The translations under genes and the position numbers were made by a program. The notes below the pieces were generated by a model. It was not told where the DNA came from. It searched no databases and saw only the letters and a list, made by a program, of their open reading frames with translations. DNA of 64,000 nt from Acanthochlamys bracteata (Eukaryota > Streptophyta > Magnoliopsida > Pandanales > Velloziaceae). Below, piece after piece: positions 25,301 to 38,638 of the stretch (the stretch's first letter is position 1; each line of letters opens with the position of its first letter). Location of the stretch: the NCBI GenBank assembly GCA_019914995.1, contig CM034129.1, positions 9,665,725-9,729,724 of the forward strand, written 5' to 3'.

Positions 25301-25900
25301 AGCTAGTTTGCCAAAATCCTCCCCTCTAGAAACATAATGCATGATGAAATGCAATTAGGTGTCAAACAATTCATAAGACATGGAGCAATTACTAAAGACT
25401 TCGCTTTATGAAAAGCTTTGGAAAAAAAAAATGATCTTCCGAACTTAAAATCAGGAAAATTTATCAAGAAAATTACTGTGAGAACTAGCAGCAGGATATT
25501 TCCATTTGTTGATAACAGAAAGCTAGAAATGGATACAGCAATAAACAACCGAAGCTTCTTCAGAGACTGAAAAGAAACTGAAACTAACAACCACACAATA
25601 CCCATTAAAAAACTCAACTGAATCACCACAAATTCCACCAAAATCAATTAGCGTTACATGTCCATGCCTGGGTCAAGATTTGACAATGCTTGTACTCTAA
25701 CAAAATCACTAAAATTATCCAAAAACTAACCAAAGTTCGCATTCAGAAAAGGGAGAAAAGAAAGAACTATTTTCTTTAAAAATTTTAAAAAGAACAAAAG
25801 ATCGAGAGTGTCTGAAACCTTGTTGGAGAGCAGTAGTGTTGGTTAAAGACGGAGGTAGAGTCCTGACCCCAATGCACACGCTTCTCTCCACAGCCCTCAT
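22364..25900 (-). CDS. ELMO domain-containing protein
   Basis: Nine exons on the minus strand: 25900-25819, 24352-24243, 24019-23951, 23682-23567, 23460-23406, 23306-23186, 22808-22761, 22638-22544, 22462-22364. They sum to 795 bases, 264 residues, which fits the plant ELMO/CED-12 family. The start is MRAVERSVCIGVRTLPPS, then a linker with WIGRSLSCVCIKRKG. The ELMO core runs from about 65: LTPVQDERLQRLK, EALKALWFATYPDQEFQGLI, QWKKMGWQGRDPSTDFRGAG, FISLENLLFFAKTF, WEYPFAVAGVNITFMIMQML, WAFDLLYCMAFMVMDKQWL, ASYMEFN and a C-terminus of EDLPSYSLLS. In animals and algae ELMOD proteins act as GTPase-activating proteins for Arf/Arl GTPases; plant ELMO members have been linked to pollen aperture formation and to cell adhesion. 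Intron 2 has a GC donor (CAG|GCAAGT) rather than GT. Confidence 0.92.
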
Positions 25901-27239
25901 TCTTTCTTCTGCTTCCCAATATTCCTTTATCGAACACAAAAGAAAAAGATATCTGGTTTTCCTTGCTAATAATTGTTGATCGAGATCAAGGATAAAACAA
26001 GATAATTACAATCACAAGAAAGAATCAAGAAATTATTTTTATTGAGTAAGAAAAGAAAGAGAGAGAATCGTCGTGTTGTTCAGAGACTGCGTTGCTGCAA
26101 CGCTACTGCACTGCACGAGAGCAGGAGCTTTCTGCCGTTGCAACACTGCAGCGGTCCTTGTTTTTAAAAGCATTGTTGAATCACTTGAACGACAGAATAC
26201 CCCTGCGGCGCCGTTTGAAAAACTTTTTGTTCGAATTTTTTATTTTTTATTTTTAATAATTTTTTTAAAATAAAGAATTAAGGGAACGTTTTAAAAGTTT
26301 GTAAAATAATTTTTTAAAATAAAAAATATTTATATTCTATTTCAATAAATAAATTTTATTATTTTGATTAAAAACATAAATAACTAATAAAAAATTTATT
26401 ACGTTTATATTTAAGATTTTTAATTCAAAATTCTATAAAATATTATTAAAAATTATAAAATAAAATGAATAAAAATTCGAACATTTAGAATAGTAGTAAC
26501 ACGGATAACGTTCAGCGTAGTAGTCTTATTACAGAAGATTATTTAATTTCTAATGGTCCATATAGGAATTGCTTCAGGAAAATGAACTCGTGGGTAGGAA
26601 TCTACCACTAAAGTATTGACCCAAACTTCTGCATACATATAAATATAATTATCACCACATGTTGTTGCTCATATAAGTATGTTTGGAGCACGAGCAAGTA
26701 ACAGCAATTATCCAACACCAGATCCAAGACTCGCTTTGTTCAAGGGATAAATGTTAGATCTTGTTTTTGTTATAATTTTTGCTGAACATGTGCCTGTTCA
26801 TCAAGATCGGTGATGTTTGGAAATATATTTTAACTATTTTTTATTATAATGCTTTTATTTTTATATTTGTAATAAATTTTTTATAATATATTTTAAATTT
26901 TTAAATTTTTAAAAAATATAAAAATACTATATTAAAAAAATTATTATTTATTTTTTAATTTAAAATATTGTTTGTTTTAAAATATATTTTTTTAATGGAA
27001 ATCAAAATTTTGAGTTAGCACTCACAATTGTAAGGCGTTTTAAAAATACTTTTGTAATAAACTTTCAAAATTTTGAAACAAAAGATATATTTTTATTTTT
27101 TTCTAAAAACTAATAAAAATCAGAAATAAAAATTTTTTTGTAAATTTTTTTATATTTTCTAAATTTTAAATTAAATTTTTAAAAACTTGTAAAATTTATA
27201 TTAAAAAATATAAATAAAAATTTAAAAAATTATTTTTTA
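25901..27239. other. Intergenic AT-rich region upstream of ELMO gene
   Basis: About 25901-26220 is the probable ELMO promoter and leader, with a GC-richer patch at 26070-26215 that has no conserved frame. Two A/T tracts of the MITE-like kind occupy about 26220-26480 and 26815-27240. No gene is visible. Confidence 0.5.
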
Positions 27240-28109
27240 AACATAAAATGCCAAAAAGCAGAGTCCAATGCTTCAAGCAGAAACTTTTGAAACCTTTATG
27301 GTTGCCGATAACTGCCGCACGAGGTATGAAACCGTAATACCAACAAGAGGCATTACCATAATTCGCAGCAACGAAACCTTCAACAAAACATGATACCTAA
27401 CTGGTTGGATTTTTTCCAACGATCTGGTAGCCAAGCACAAAATCGTCTTCTCCGACAATGTTTCACTTCTGGCGTTGGTCAATTGTGGAGACTTGCTACT
27501 TCAATAGATCTCAATCACAGTTGTTTGCAGCTGCAGCAGCATCAAACCTTCCCTCCCTTTCTTTAAAAGCCCGCAACGAGCTGACCTCGACACCTGCACC
27601 TCTTTCAGTTAAGCCCTTTTTTCCTAATTCATCTTTCACTCTTCCCTCCACAACAACAACACCAGAGGGTGGCTGCGCAGCAAACTCAATGTACTTCAAG
27701 GAACACCTCTGTGGCTTGGATGAGAAGACATTGGTATCAAGCAGAATTACCCAGCAAATCACATAAAATACCCTCCGCCTATTTAGATACACTCTCACCT
27801 GCAATGATGCCCTTCTAAAACTTTGCAAGACGACGCTACATGTTCTTCGTACATCTGCCTAAAAGATCTGTTATAACATTTTGTAATATTTTGTAACAGT
27901 ACAAAGCAGAAGTTTTCTACCCACTTGGAAACCAAGATCATATTAAGTTCCTTATTTTCCTATTTGGCAACAGAAAAAACTAAGTACTTACAACTCACAA
28001 GCAAAGATATGCTCAAGAGCTACAAAAACATGTCATCATGATAGGCGAGTCGGACCAATTTTCAATCATGTCAATTACGTGCTACTAGGAAGAACACCTG
28101 CGTGTTGGT
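27240..28109. other. Open-frame-rich stretch 3' of sulfite oxidase, function not recognised
   Basis: Both strands carry overlapping open frames at about 27460-27830. On the minus strand one includes SGVVVVEGRVKDELGKKG and a second, interrupted block at 27482-27273 includes ETLSEKTILCLATRSLEKI. Base composition is coding-like, unlike the A/T spacers. I do not recognise either peptide; stops separate the blocks on the minus strand. It may be a decayed gene or retrocopy, or long 3' UTR sequence of sulfite oxidase. I would not call a gene here without transcript evidence. Confidence 0.3.
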
Positions 28110-31100
28110 TTAAAGTTTCGAGTCTGCCACATTAACTCTTTGCACGCGAACTCGATGCCAGGAAGTGTTGAGTATTCCTCTCAGGTTCCAAATATCATCA
28201 ACTTTCTCAGGTTGTACATTGGCAGCAGAATCAACCTGCAAGAAAGATATAAAATAAGTTTTTGGCAAGCCTGGCAAATAGGCATAGTATAGAAATAGAG
28301 AAAACTTGTGTCTTGGCATTTTAGTCACTGAATTGTTAATCAATACATATATGGAAATCACAATCCCGATCTTAGATTTTCACACGACATCAACAGAAAT
28401 GGCCATCAAACATTAAAAACTGATGCCTGCTCTTTTAATAAGAAAAGGAACACCCAAAGAAAGAAAGCTAAATGAGTCTGACAACTACCAAGAGAGGACT
28501 TCCAAAACACCTACATATTAATGTCCCATAGTCATTAGACCACTAGACTTCTAAAACGGACTTAAAACATCATCTTAATATTCATGTCAGATGATCTAAC
28601 ATTTGGTCAATCAGATAAAGAAGAAAATTAACAGTGGAGATGATTATCCCAGCCTTAAGTAGCTCTTAGGTGATAAACAAAAAACAGAACTTGCATTCCA
28701 TACTTTCTTAAGACTTAAGTTCCCTCATCCCAACTTTGACCTCAACTCCCTGAAGTAGCTTGCATGCTTGAGCACAACTAGGTTCGAGTTCAACCGTCCA
28801 ATAAGACATAAAGACAACCATGGTACCATCTTCTGTTGGCCTTAAATGCAGCAAAGAGCTCGAAATAATAACCAGGCATCAGACAATGTTTCATCCATTG
28901 CTTTCTGTATACAAATCAAAAGGCACATACCGCTTTGGCGATGATCTCAGTATTGTCTGGCACATCAACAACAGCCTTGAAGAACACCCACGCCCATCTG
29001 TCACAGTTCAAATCATCAGAAGCATATGGCACATCTTCCTTTTGAAACCTCTGCGCTTCCATCCATGTCTTGCCTCCATCAACTGATACATCCACTCTTT
29101 CAATTCCACGTCCACCACCGGACACAGCATATCCACTAACCGTAATCTGCATCATATTCAAAATTAAGTAGCTCCAAAGTCATCCTAATACAAATACACT
29201 AACTACATCAAGCTATATAAGCTACAAACCTTCCTCTCCTTCACAGAATTAACATCCTCCAATGAACATATAGCACACTGCAAGGTCAAAAAATTAAAGA
29301 CTATAGAACCAAGAGAGTACCACTTCTATCAAAAGCAAATTATAAGAGGATCCCATAAGATAAAAATATTTAACATCAGCTATGAAGCATATCCACTGCT
29401 ATAATTTTAGCAGATAGTAACACGTGGAGAATATATAATTACAAGTGTGATTTCAGCTTTCCATCGATAAGACGGTGCTTATGCCCACTCTTGCAAGCAG
29501 ATGCAAATGTGTAAAAGCATAGCTTCTAGAATCTTTTAGCAGCAATCCTGAACTTGCATCACTTTAATTAAATGCTGGAGTTGCACAATCTGTGTAGTGG
29601 AACAGAAGCCTTAAGTAAGACGGCAATACCTGCACTGGGAAATCCATTTGCGGCTTCCTAGTAGACCAGTCAATAGTATCCCAATCAACAGTAGGCGGAA
29701 ACATCTTGTAGTCTTTCTCCATAAAGAAACCCTGTTCAGGAAATATATATATATATATATAGTGATAGGATGTTGAACTTAAGCAGAATCCAGACTGAAG
29801 CTTCTCAAACCTGGCATGATTCTGCAGTTATTTCAATCTTGTCCAACCACTTGACAGAGCGTGCACCAATAACTCCAGGAACAACAACGCGCAGTGGATA
29901 TCCATGGTCACGATTGAGGGTCTTTACATAAAAAACATGGCCTATCAATGGGAGCGCTCAAGGATTGACAAGAATTACCAATTCATAGGGTAGAATATAC
30001 TAGAACCATGATCCTGCATGGAACCTCCTTGAATTTTAAGTTGGTGATACTCTAATTTTTAAATTAGTTTCTTTTTTCAATCAAATAACACATCACATAT
30101 CATAAACAGTCAATTAGCATTTTACAGGTCCACTTAACCTTTTAGATGGAGTTAATGCTTCACGACTAAGGCCACAATCATAATTAAATCTACACCAAAC
30201 ACCAAGTCATGGGGTGTGAGCTTTGACATTTGCAGTTCACTGGCTGTTGAAAGTACAGTATATGTATTCTTCATTACCTCACCATTCATTTCATATGCAA
30301 GTAAGACATCTGCTTCAGGGTTCATAGCCTGTCTCAAGGGAATTGACGCCCTATAGGGTCCACCTTTCTCCTCCTAACAGTTAACCATTAAGAGAAAGAA
30401 CAGTCAGGAGAAAAAACCTCTAAGAACAAAAAATAGTCGCATTGAACTAAACTGAAAACACGCAAAAGTGTTTGCAAAAAATTCTCTCTTGCAGAGAAAA
30501 TAATCTTTTTTGAAGCGGCAGACAAGGAGCTCTGTTAGAGTGGCAAAGAAGCAGGCATAGTAAAGAAGACGACAATATTTGACTAGTCTAAAGATGCAAT
30601 CACTACCAAATTTACAGGAAAAGATACAACAAAGTACTTCACTCACTTTGCAGTTGTCCACACTTGTAAATTCGACATGCTTTCCTCCTGTTGCTGAGAC
30701 TGAGGCCAGTTTTGGTATCCCAACCAACTCAAGGACATCTGCCAATTTAGCTCCTCCCCATATAGCTGGAGAAAAAACAGATTGGGAGGTCTTAGGGGTT
30801 TCAATCATCACCTTGTTTTTATACTGACTAAAGTATTAGCTAGGAAAGTTTCAAGTTTCAAGTCCAACCTTCTAAAGGGAAAACAATTACACTTCATTTA
30901 GAAATAATGAGCAAACTAGGTTAACATATTGCTCATATTTGAATTAAACTGAAACTAAATATCACACCATTTCCAAGAGCAGAAACATCCCAACCAACAC
31001 CTCTCACGTTCCTCCATTTACTCATAGCTGTCCTTCTGTTACCTGCACACTAAATTAATGAATTGGATTAATTTAGAGGACTTGCAGACTCTTGTTCAAT

Positions 31101-32856
31101 ATTCCAGATCAAAATGTAAAGGATGAATCCAAGTGAAGAAACAACTAAAAAGGAACCACAACTAAACAAGCAGGAATGTTTTCGAACAAACATAAATTCT
31201 TGTCTCCTACCTGCAGAGTGGCAGTTACATTGTACTTAGGAAGGTTCCTGTAAAATTGTGGAAAAAATAAGTTGTTTGAGAAAGGATGAAATCAAAGGTA
31301 CATGGAACTTGGCAGATAAGTGCACTATACGAGAATGTTCAATAGCAAGCTACATCAAAGTAATCACTAGACTGGTTACCTAGAAGTTGTAGAACTGTAA
31401 ATATGATTTCAAATTATCCTGAAAATACTATAAGCACATGGTACATTACTTAACTTCTAATCAATCTAAAATCAAACCTCTTTCCAAAAGAAATTGTGAT
31501 GCCGTAACGTATGCATATGCACATGAAAAGTGAATTCTTGTTGACACAACCAAATGCAACTGCGAAGATCCATATTACTTTGTCTTTACTGAAATTTCAG
31601 TCGTGGTAAACCTATCTCTAACATGGAAGCATGTTACTTAGAAATATTGCAAAGATTGCCGCATAGGATATAGTTCGTTTCAAATGGAAAAAAGCATAGA
31701 TTATCAGGAAACTCATGTTCTCACCTAATTTCAGCCATTGACAAATGTATAGCCTTGTCTACGAGACCACCAATGTACACATGGTAGCTGCTCTGCCCAA
31801 AAGTACTGATAATAAGTTGCAAAGGTGTGACAGAGCATCAAGCTCTAGAAAGCAGAACGGATACTGACCTCTCAATTGCATCAACTACTGGAATTGGTCC
31901 ATGGTTTCTCTTGTAAAACATATCCACAGGGGTAATGTATGAGGAAACAAGAGCTGCACGTGGTGGCTCAGCATTGAAAGGTTCCTGAGAGAGTGAAACA
32001 ACATCATTAATTCATACTTTTATCACCAAAACAAGATAACCAAGTGTCCATAGTTCATATGACTGGTAGTCAAAACTAATCAGTGATTATACTGAAATTG
32101 TGGATGCATTTGGATGCTCAGTTTCTGTGATCTTCCAAGATGTTATTTACTACTATGAATTCTTCCAGATTATAGCATCCAATAATCACATCTTCGTTCA
32201 TGCTATTTCCCACCTTGTCGCTCCCAAGAACAAAATGTCCATACATGCTTTACCCACTTTCTTTAACAGACATGCATACTGCCAACACTATCAACTAAAC
32301 TATTTCACATACCTTAGCTTCAAATAATTCATTATAGCACCCGTCACATGTCTCATGGCCCGAAATCCTATTACCACTACTAATATATATATAAACAAAG
32401 GTAAGAGCTATAAGTAAACATTTGAAACTTTCAAAAGCAAAAAGAAAAACATCTGATAGTACTTTCAATAGGATTCTTCAAATTCATGTTTTATCAAACA
32501 AATTCCAGAAAACTCAAAGGAATTGCCACAATAAGCGTCGATCGAAGGAACCGGACACTGAAATCCAATAAGAAATTATTAAGACTGTGCTTTCTCTGCA
32601 AATTTTTTTCACATATGTTTTCTTATAGAAGGATCTCATTGAGCATTGATCAAGAAATGATACTACAGACCGAGGTATACTTGATTACAAAAAAATTGCA
32701 AAAGAATAGATTAATCCATTAATAAAAAAATGGAGGAAGTTTAAAAAAAAATTAAGCCAAACAAAAAAGAAAAAAGAAAACCTTGGAGTTGATCCTGAGA
32801 GCTGGATGGCGTGGAGGTTCTAACGCGTAATCTATAGGGCCTTTGATCCCCGGCAT
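28110..32856 (-). CDS. SOX: Sulfite oxidase (plant type, peroxisomal)
   Basis: This molybdenum-cofactor enzyme oxidises sulfite to sulfate using oxygen in peroxisomes; the plant form lacks the heme domain of the animal enzyme. Twelve exons on the minus strand: 32856-32782, 31984-31869, 31787-31725, 31247-31211, 31049-30968, 30765-30647, 30373-30278, 29921-29811, 29731-29630, 29277-29230, 29146-28931, 28235-28110. They sum to 1191 bases, 396 residues; the Arabidopsis enzyme has 393. The start is [20 protein letters not shown]. The molybdenum-ligand cysteine is Cys98 in CAGNRRTAM. Cofactor-binding hallmarks include [32 protein letters not shown] and WLDKIEIT. The C-terminal dimerisation domain starts near [20 protein letters not shown]. 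The last three residues are SKL, a canonical type-1 peroxisomal signal. All splice borders read as GT-AG and the frame is intact. The N-terminal exon is in line with the family start. Confidence 0.96.
29742..29761. repeat. (AT)n microsatellite in sulfite oxidase intron 8
   Basis: About nine AT units directly upstream, in transcript sense, of the exon that starts GGTTTCTTTATGG. It lies roughly 10-30 bases from the 3' splice site. Confidence 0.8.
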
Positions 32857-35355
32857 CTTTCTATCTCTGCGAACAAATTTCAATAATTTCTCAAATCGAA
32901 TTCGATAATTTCTTTTCTATTCCTACAAACACACAATCTCTCCCTACCTCTGTCTGTGTTACGGCGAATGAACTCCGGAAGTTTCCATGGCTGGCAAAGC
33001 GCTAAAATAGGAGAAATAGTTACATACCAGACCCTTAAAAACCAATTGGCAAATAACATGCTCCAAAAGTTTGTTTTAGATAAATACTAGAAACTATTGT
33101 ATATGGTCCTACAAATGCGAACGTTTGTAGTGATGTTCTAGTACTGTAAATCATTGTTGCTGATGTGGACGTGCCGGACGTTGGACTTTGGTTCTTTTCT
33201 GCGATTTGATTTAGTGCGTAATTTATTTCGTCAGATTTTAAATTCCAAATTATTTATATATTTTAATTATATAAAAAATTTAAAATTTTATTTTTATATA
33301 TAAAATTTTAGTTCAATTTTTTTTATTTATATATTTCTAAATATAATTATATTTTTTAATTTTTAATATATTTTTAAGAACTATTAAAACATAAATACTG
33401 AACTTCACTTCTATTTTATTTTTTAAGAAATTAAAATTTTATTTTTTAATTTTCACTTTCACGAAATTCAGAATATTTGAAACACGCTCTTAATAACTAA
33501 AAATTTAAAAGCCCGTTTGGAATTGCCCAATAAACGATGATTTATAAAAAAGTAATAATAACGAAATTAATTTTTTTAATATAAAAGTATAATTATTTGA
33601 TGATGTTAATAGTTATTATAATTTTAATAAATTTTAAAATTTTAATAGTATGTTAGATTTGAAGAAAAAAACATTTGAAAAAATTAATAAACACAAGACC
33701 AAATAAAACCTAACATTTGATGGATTATGTATGTAAAAACTAAGGTTCAATGAGGTGGTCCAGAAACAAATCGAACCAGAATCACAGAATCTAGCTTCAA
33801 ATTGTAATGGGAACGACTCATTTGAAAATATTTGATTATTGACAAAATAAATCAAATTTCAATTATTTTTAAAGAATTGGAGTCTTATCAATAGATTGAT
33901 ATCTGAAAATAAAGACATTTGAAATTGGATATATTCTTTAATAAAATTAACAATCAAAACTGTTAATATTAATGCTAAACGTTGGGTTAACTTTTCTTGA
34001 ATTAATTGTGCCCGTAGTTTTGTAGCACATTGTCTGCGCATGCATGCCTTCACCTAAAAATATTTTGTACAAGGCCGCGCATGGTTTTGCGAAGAAAGCA
34101 ACTTCAACTTGCGTAATCTAACTTATCACCTTTAGATGCTCTTATCTGGGCGTTTGGCTTTACATTCCTCGTGAAGCTTTTCAACTTTCTATTTTATATT
34201 TTATAAATATTAAAAAAATTATTTAAAAATTTAAAATATATAAAATTTTATATAATAAAATTTTTTTATTATATATTTTTATTATTTTTAAAAAAATAAA
34301 AAAACAAAACTTATTTTTTAAAAAACTAAAAATATTTTTTATTTTAAAAAACTTTTATTTTATAAACACTAATATATTCAAATAAGCGTAGCTGTTAACC
34401 TTATTAATTTTGCTTCCTGACAATAAAATGTTTAAAATTACTTTTACAAAATAATTTCTAAAATAAAAATATTATAATCTGTTTTAAAATATTTTTTTAT
34501 TTAAAATAATAAAAATAAATAATACTAAAATTTTATCACGTAAATTTTATATATAATAAAAAAATTATTAAAAACTATAAAAATAAATTGAAAAGAAAAT
34601 TAGAAATTACTTCCAAACAGCAACAAAAATTTGACAATTACATAAGCTTCTCTATTTGCTCATTCAAAAAAAAAAAAACATTAGACAACACCAATTATCT
34701 TTAAGAATCTTTGACGCTTTGCGGATCTCAAAATTCATACCAACAAAATGCGCTACACGCTGAAACGGTCAAGAACTTCTCGAAATTCACCCAAAAAAAA
34801 AAAGAAAAGAAAGAAAAGAAGACAAGAAAACAGCGAAATATAGCTAACTATAATCTTTCAAATTTTGAGATACCATCAAGAGAGATAGTACTCTAAACTA
34901 GCAGAACAAGCAGATAATGATCTGCCAACTTAAGAGCATGCATAACCATTTGAATCCCGTAAACAACAAACGAGGAATTACAAGATAGTCATACAAGGCA
35001 ACCCAATGCAAAGAAACAAGAGCTACATACAGCACGAGGATTGGTAGTCAGTTAAGACAGCAGACTTGATTCACTTCTGCAATTTGTAGTCAGTTAAGAG
35101 TGCAGTGTCCTACATACAGCATGAGGATTGGTAGACAAATGGCAAAACTCCTTATAGCACCACACTGGCAGTATTGTACATAAAACATACATTAATCTTA
35201 CATACCATCATTGTACACAAAATAAGCCTTGCAGTACAAGCACCAATAGATAAGACTGTTGCTGACCTTCAGTTACGGCATCTCTAACTTAACACATCAT
35301 TCCTTCATTGGCTTGCCCAACAAACTAATTCAAAACATGCCTCCGTGTTTTTAAA
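32857..35355. other. Intergenic region upstream of sulfite oxidase; SAP gene 3' flank
   Basis: Bases 32857-33050 are the likely sulfite oxidase leader and promoter. About 33230-33640 and 34150-34620 are A/T tracts of the MITE-like type, with GCCCGTTTGGAATTGCC at 33511 and GGCGTTTGGC near 34149 as probable element ends. About 34900-35355 reads as the 3' UTR of the SAP gene, including a twice-repeated phrase (TACATACAGCA(C/T)GAGGATTGGTAG at about 35023 and 35111). No coding frame is supported. Confidence 0.5.
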
Positions 35356-38300
35356 CTATGAGTTGCCACATATCAACCTTGCTATCAACTCATCCTGCAA
35401 AAGACAAACACAAACATCATTTCTCCCACCCACCATAATAGATACAAACTATATAAAACTTTGTTTTTGGCCTCTTGCATGGTGAAGAGAGCACTCATTG
35501 TGTGATACCTATATATCCATGCCCTACTTCATATGCACAACAAATTTATGCAACCTAGCAGTCTTCTCAAATAACCAAAAGAATGGGACATTTCCAGGTC
35601 ACTTTGCATAGTTGAGGAGGGGGTATTTTCAGCTAGGTAGCCAGAATTTACACAATTGTATGGAATTCACACAAGAATGGCATAGATTCAATTCAAATAC
35701 TTTATGAGTACTAAATCTAAAAATGCAACGATATACATGGTCGTTGCTAGAAGAAAAATGCACAAGATAGATAAAGATATGCAAACCCTGTGAGCACCAG
35801 CGGTAGCATGGTGTACAATTGACCTTTTTTCCTTTTGTTGAGAGGCCTCTCTCCTTTAGAAGTGCACGCAACCGCTCTACAGTCCAAGTCTGAAGCATCT
35901 CCTTGGTTAACTTAATGCTTGATCCATCTAGAGAAAGAAATAGATAATTATCACAACAACAAAAACTCATAATGGTCGAGTCTATACTAAGGACAAAGGT
36001 CATGACATTAAACAAGGAGCAAAGGAAACCTAATGCAGAGTTGACATATCGTCCATATATGCACAGAATGCAGCCAGTCCTGGAGTCAGGTCTTTTATAG
36101 CTTTATCTATTTAGGTGCAGATGCTCCAAGTAAGCTAATCATGACTTTCAGTTAACTGAATTTAACCCAATCCAAAAGAGGGAGAGAGACTCAATATGCA
36201 GCGCTAAACTATCAAACAGAAATCATGAAGATGTAACCATTGTTTGCATATATATCACTACAAAGTTAACACTGTTTGTGGAAAAAATAGATGAATGAAA
36301 ACAAGTGCAATAAATTACAGTCATCTAAAGATAGAAGTTAGTGCTTTACAAGAACACTGAAATTAGCATCAAATCAATGCTCAACAACCAAAACACAGAG
36401 AAAATCAGTTCCAAACAAATAAGAAGCATGCTACACAATTACCAGATAAATTGATCCAATTGAAGATATCTGACAATGAAACCACCATAACCATTGATGC
36501 ATGAAACTAGTAGCTTTATCTTTTATTACTAGTGACATTCCAGACAAACCAAATCTCAGAGTAAGCTAAAAGTTTAAGATGCTAATATGCAAAATTAACA
36601 AGAAATTCCTAAATGTAAAGATTTATGAACAGTTTGATTCACTGGACAGATTGATGACTAAATTTCTTATATACCATTTAGAGAACCGCCAGCAGTATTG
36701 GACCTTTTGGCAAGATGCCTACCATCCGCCACTCTCCCAGCAGTTCTGAAAATACCAAGTACATATCAGAATCATCACCAATTTTCAATATCTTGTACAG
36801 TTAAAAGTTAATCTAAAATGATGCTATATGAAAAGTTAAAGCAGTCAAGTCTGCAATCTTGAACATAGAGCTCCTTATTAACAGTCAGAAGAAAAACATA
36901 AATGACAGATTCAGTCAGCATCAGAATACCCAGTATCGTTCCCAATTGAATACTTCATCCAGTTAAAAGCAAATGCATGACTATACAAAATGACATATTT
37001 TTTTATTAAAAAAAAATCAGACGGCAATTTCTTCTTTTATTATTTTCTTTTCTTGTAGCAGGGAAGCTCTGGCAGCACAAAACAGTATGACAAAAGCATA
37101 AAAGGAAGTAAGCATATGTTCATGAAAAGTATGTTCAGGTCTCAGAAAATGAAAATAACTTAATTTACCAGAACCATAAATGTCATAGATGATAGACTAG
37201 ATATTCCAAACTATAGCAGTCATGCTTATGGAAATCTTGCTAGTAGATCTCAGACACAATACAGTTACTATTTGCAAAGAAACAAAAAGTTATGAGCAGC
37301 GCTTTTTTGGATGTTAAAGAGTCATGCAGATAATGCTCAATAACTGCATCGACAAATGACTGCATCATGATCAAACATGATGGTACTAATATCAGAACAA
37401 TAATTAGAGGACAAAGCATTACTTAGTTGCAAGAAAACATATACTTCCATCAAGAATCATGCGATTCTAACCTAAACGAGACGGACCGTTGGAAATTCAT
37501 ATTACCCTATAAATATATTTGGGAAAGGAAAACATCTATGCAGATTAGCTTGCACAATATTAAAATTTTATATTAGTTACATCACTACTACATGAAGCTC
37601 TTGGATACCTAAAAAACAATTTCTAGCAACAATTAACAAAAATTATGAGTGATATCCTTCAATTGAAACTTTGACAAAAAATTGAAGAACAAAAAATATA
37701 CAAGAAGGTCATAGCAAGGGCAAGATATCGTTCTTCAATAACCAAAGGTGATACAACATAAGAAGTCTAAGATACAAAGAAGACACCAGTTCAACAATAA
37801 GAGGACAGTACCTCTTTCCTTTGTTCTCTGCTGGGGCTTTGTCAGAAATATTGGATTCATCCTTTTGCTTGTTCATTTCAAGAGCTCTGATTAATATATT
37901 TGTTGCATTTGTCTTGATTAATTGATCCTCTAGAACAAAGCAAGAAAAAGAGCATAAAGAATTAGAAAGTCCACATGAGATCTAGGAAATTTCCAGCATG
38001 AATTATTAGATTGATAAGCAAGTAAACGAATCTCATCAGCTATGGAGACCAGCAATTTCAGTGCATTCAGAGAAACAAGAGAGTACTTTATTACTCAAAG
38101 AGTAGACAAAAACGCATAAGTGTAGCCTTATGGACAAGGCTCTAAGTAATCCCATTTATAACGATATTTTTAAATTTACTAAGTTTATTACTGTAGTATC
38201 ATCTCATAGTCAGTAAGCTGCAGCCTGCTTGTCAAGTAAGACAATGTTGCAAGTACCAGTAGGTCAGGACTAAGAATATCACTACTTTAGTTATAAATGA

Positions 38301-38638
38301 CAACCACTGACAACTTGACTACAAATCTATCGCATTTTATCAAACTAAAAAATGTCATATTCCAAATCACCAAAAAGAAATTAACCTTCAGGGCAAGGCA
38401 AACAAAATGAAGCCACAACAATCCCCTGTTCATAATCAACTTCAAATAACTCCAACTTCAATTCTAAAGAAATGGTACTAACTATGATAAGGGAATGCCA
38501 CTAATAACAAATAAGAATACAACTAAAATCTTTTTAAAAATTAGCGAAATAAACTCTCAAAGCAATTATTAACACACACTACAGAAATAGAATGGTACCT
38601 GGGGGAGTTGTACTGTGATCGCAGACGTACACCCTCAT
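35356..38638 (-). CDS. Small SAP-domain protein
   Basis: Five exons on the minus strand, 38638-38599, 37929-37812, 36745-36675, 35927-35824 and 35394-35356, sum to 372 bases and give 123 residues. The start is MRVYVCDHSTTPPEDQLI; a charged linker holds RALEMNKQKDESN and ENKGKRTAGRVADGRHLAKR. The C-terminal SAP motif (about 83-119) reads LTKEMLQTWTVERLRALLKE, RGLSTKGKK and DELIARL. SAP motifs are helix-turn-helix modules that bind DNA (scaffold-attachment regions) or RNA, so a nuclear chromatin or RNA role is likely. A spliced leader is suggested by GCAG just upstream of the ATG, so exon 1 of the transcript probably lies near 38700-38830. The introns are long (0.7-1.1 kb) compared with the tiny coding sequence. 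Homologues exist in other plants as uncharacterised SAP proteins; no specific function is claimed. Confidence 0.82.

Noticed and set aside
30404-30811. Extended 135-codon minus-strand frame in sulfite oxidase
   Set aside because: Only the part from 30765 to 30647 is exon 6; the rest is read-through into an intron with a good GT donor at 30646.
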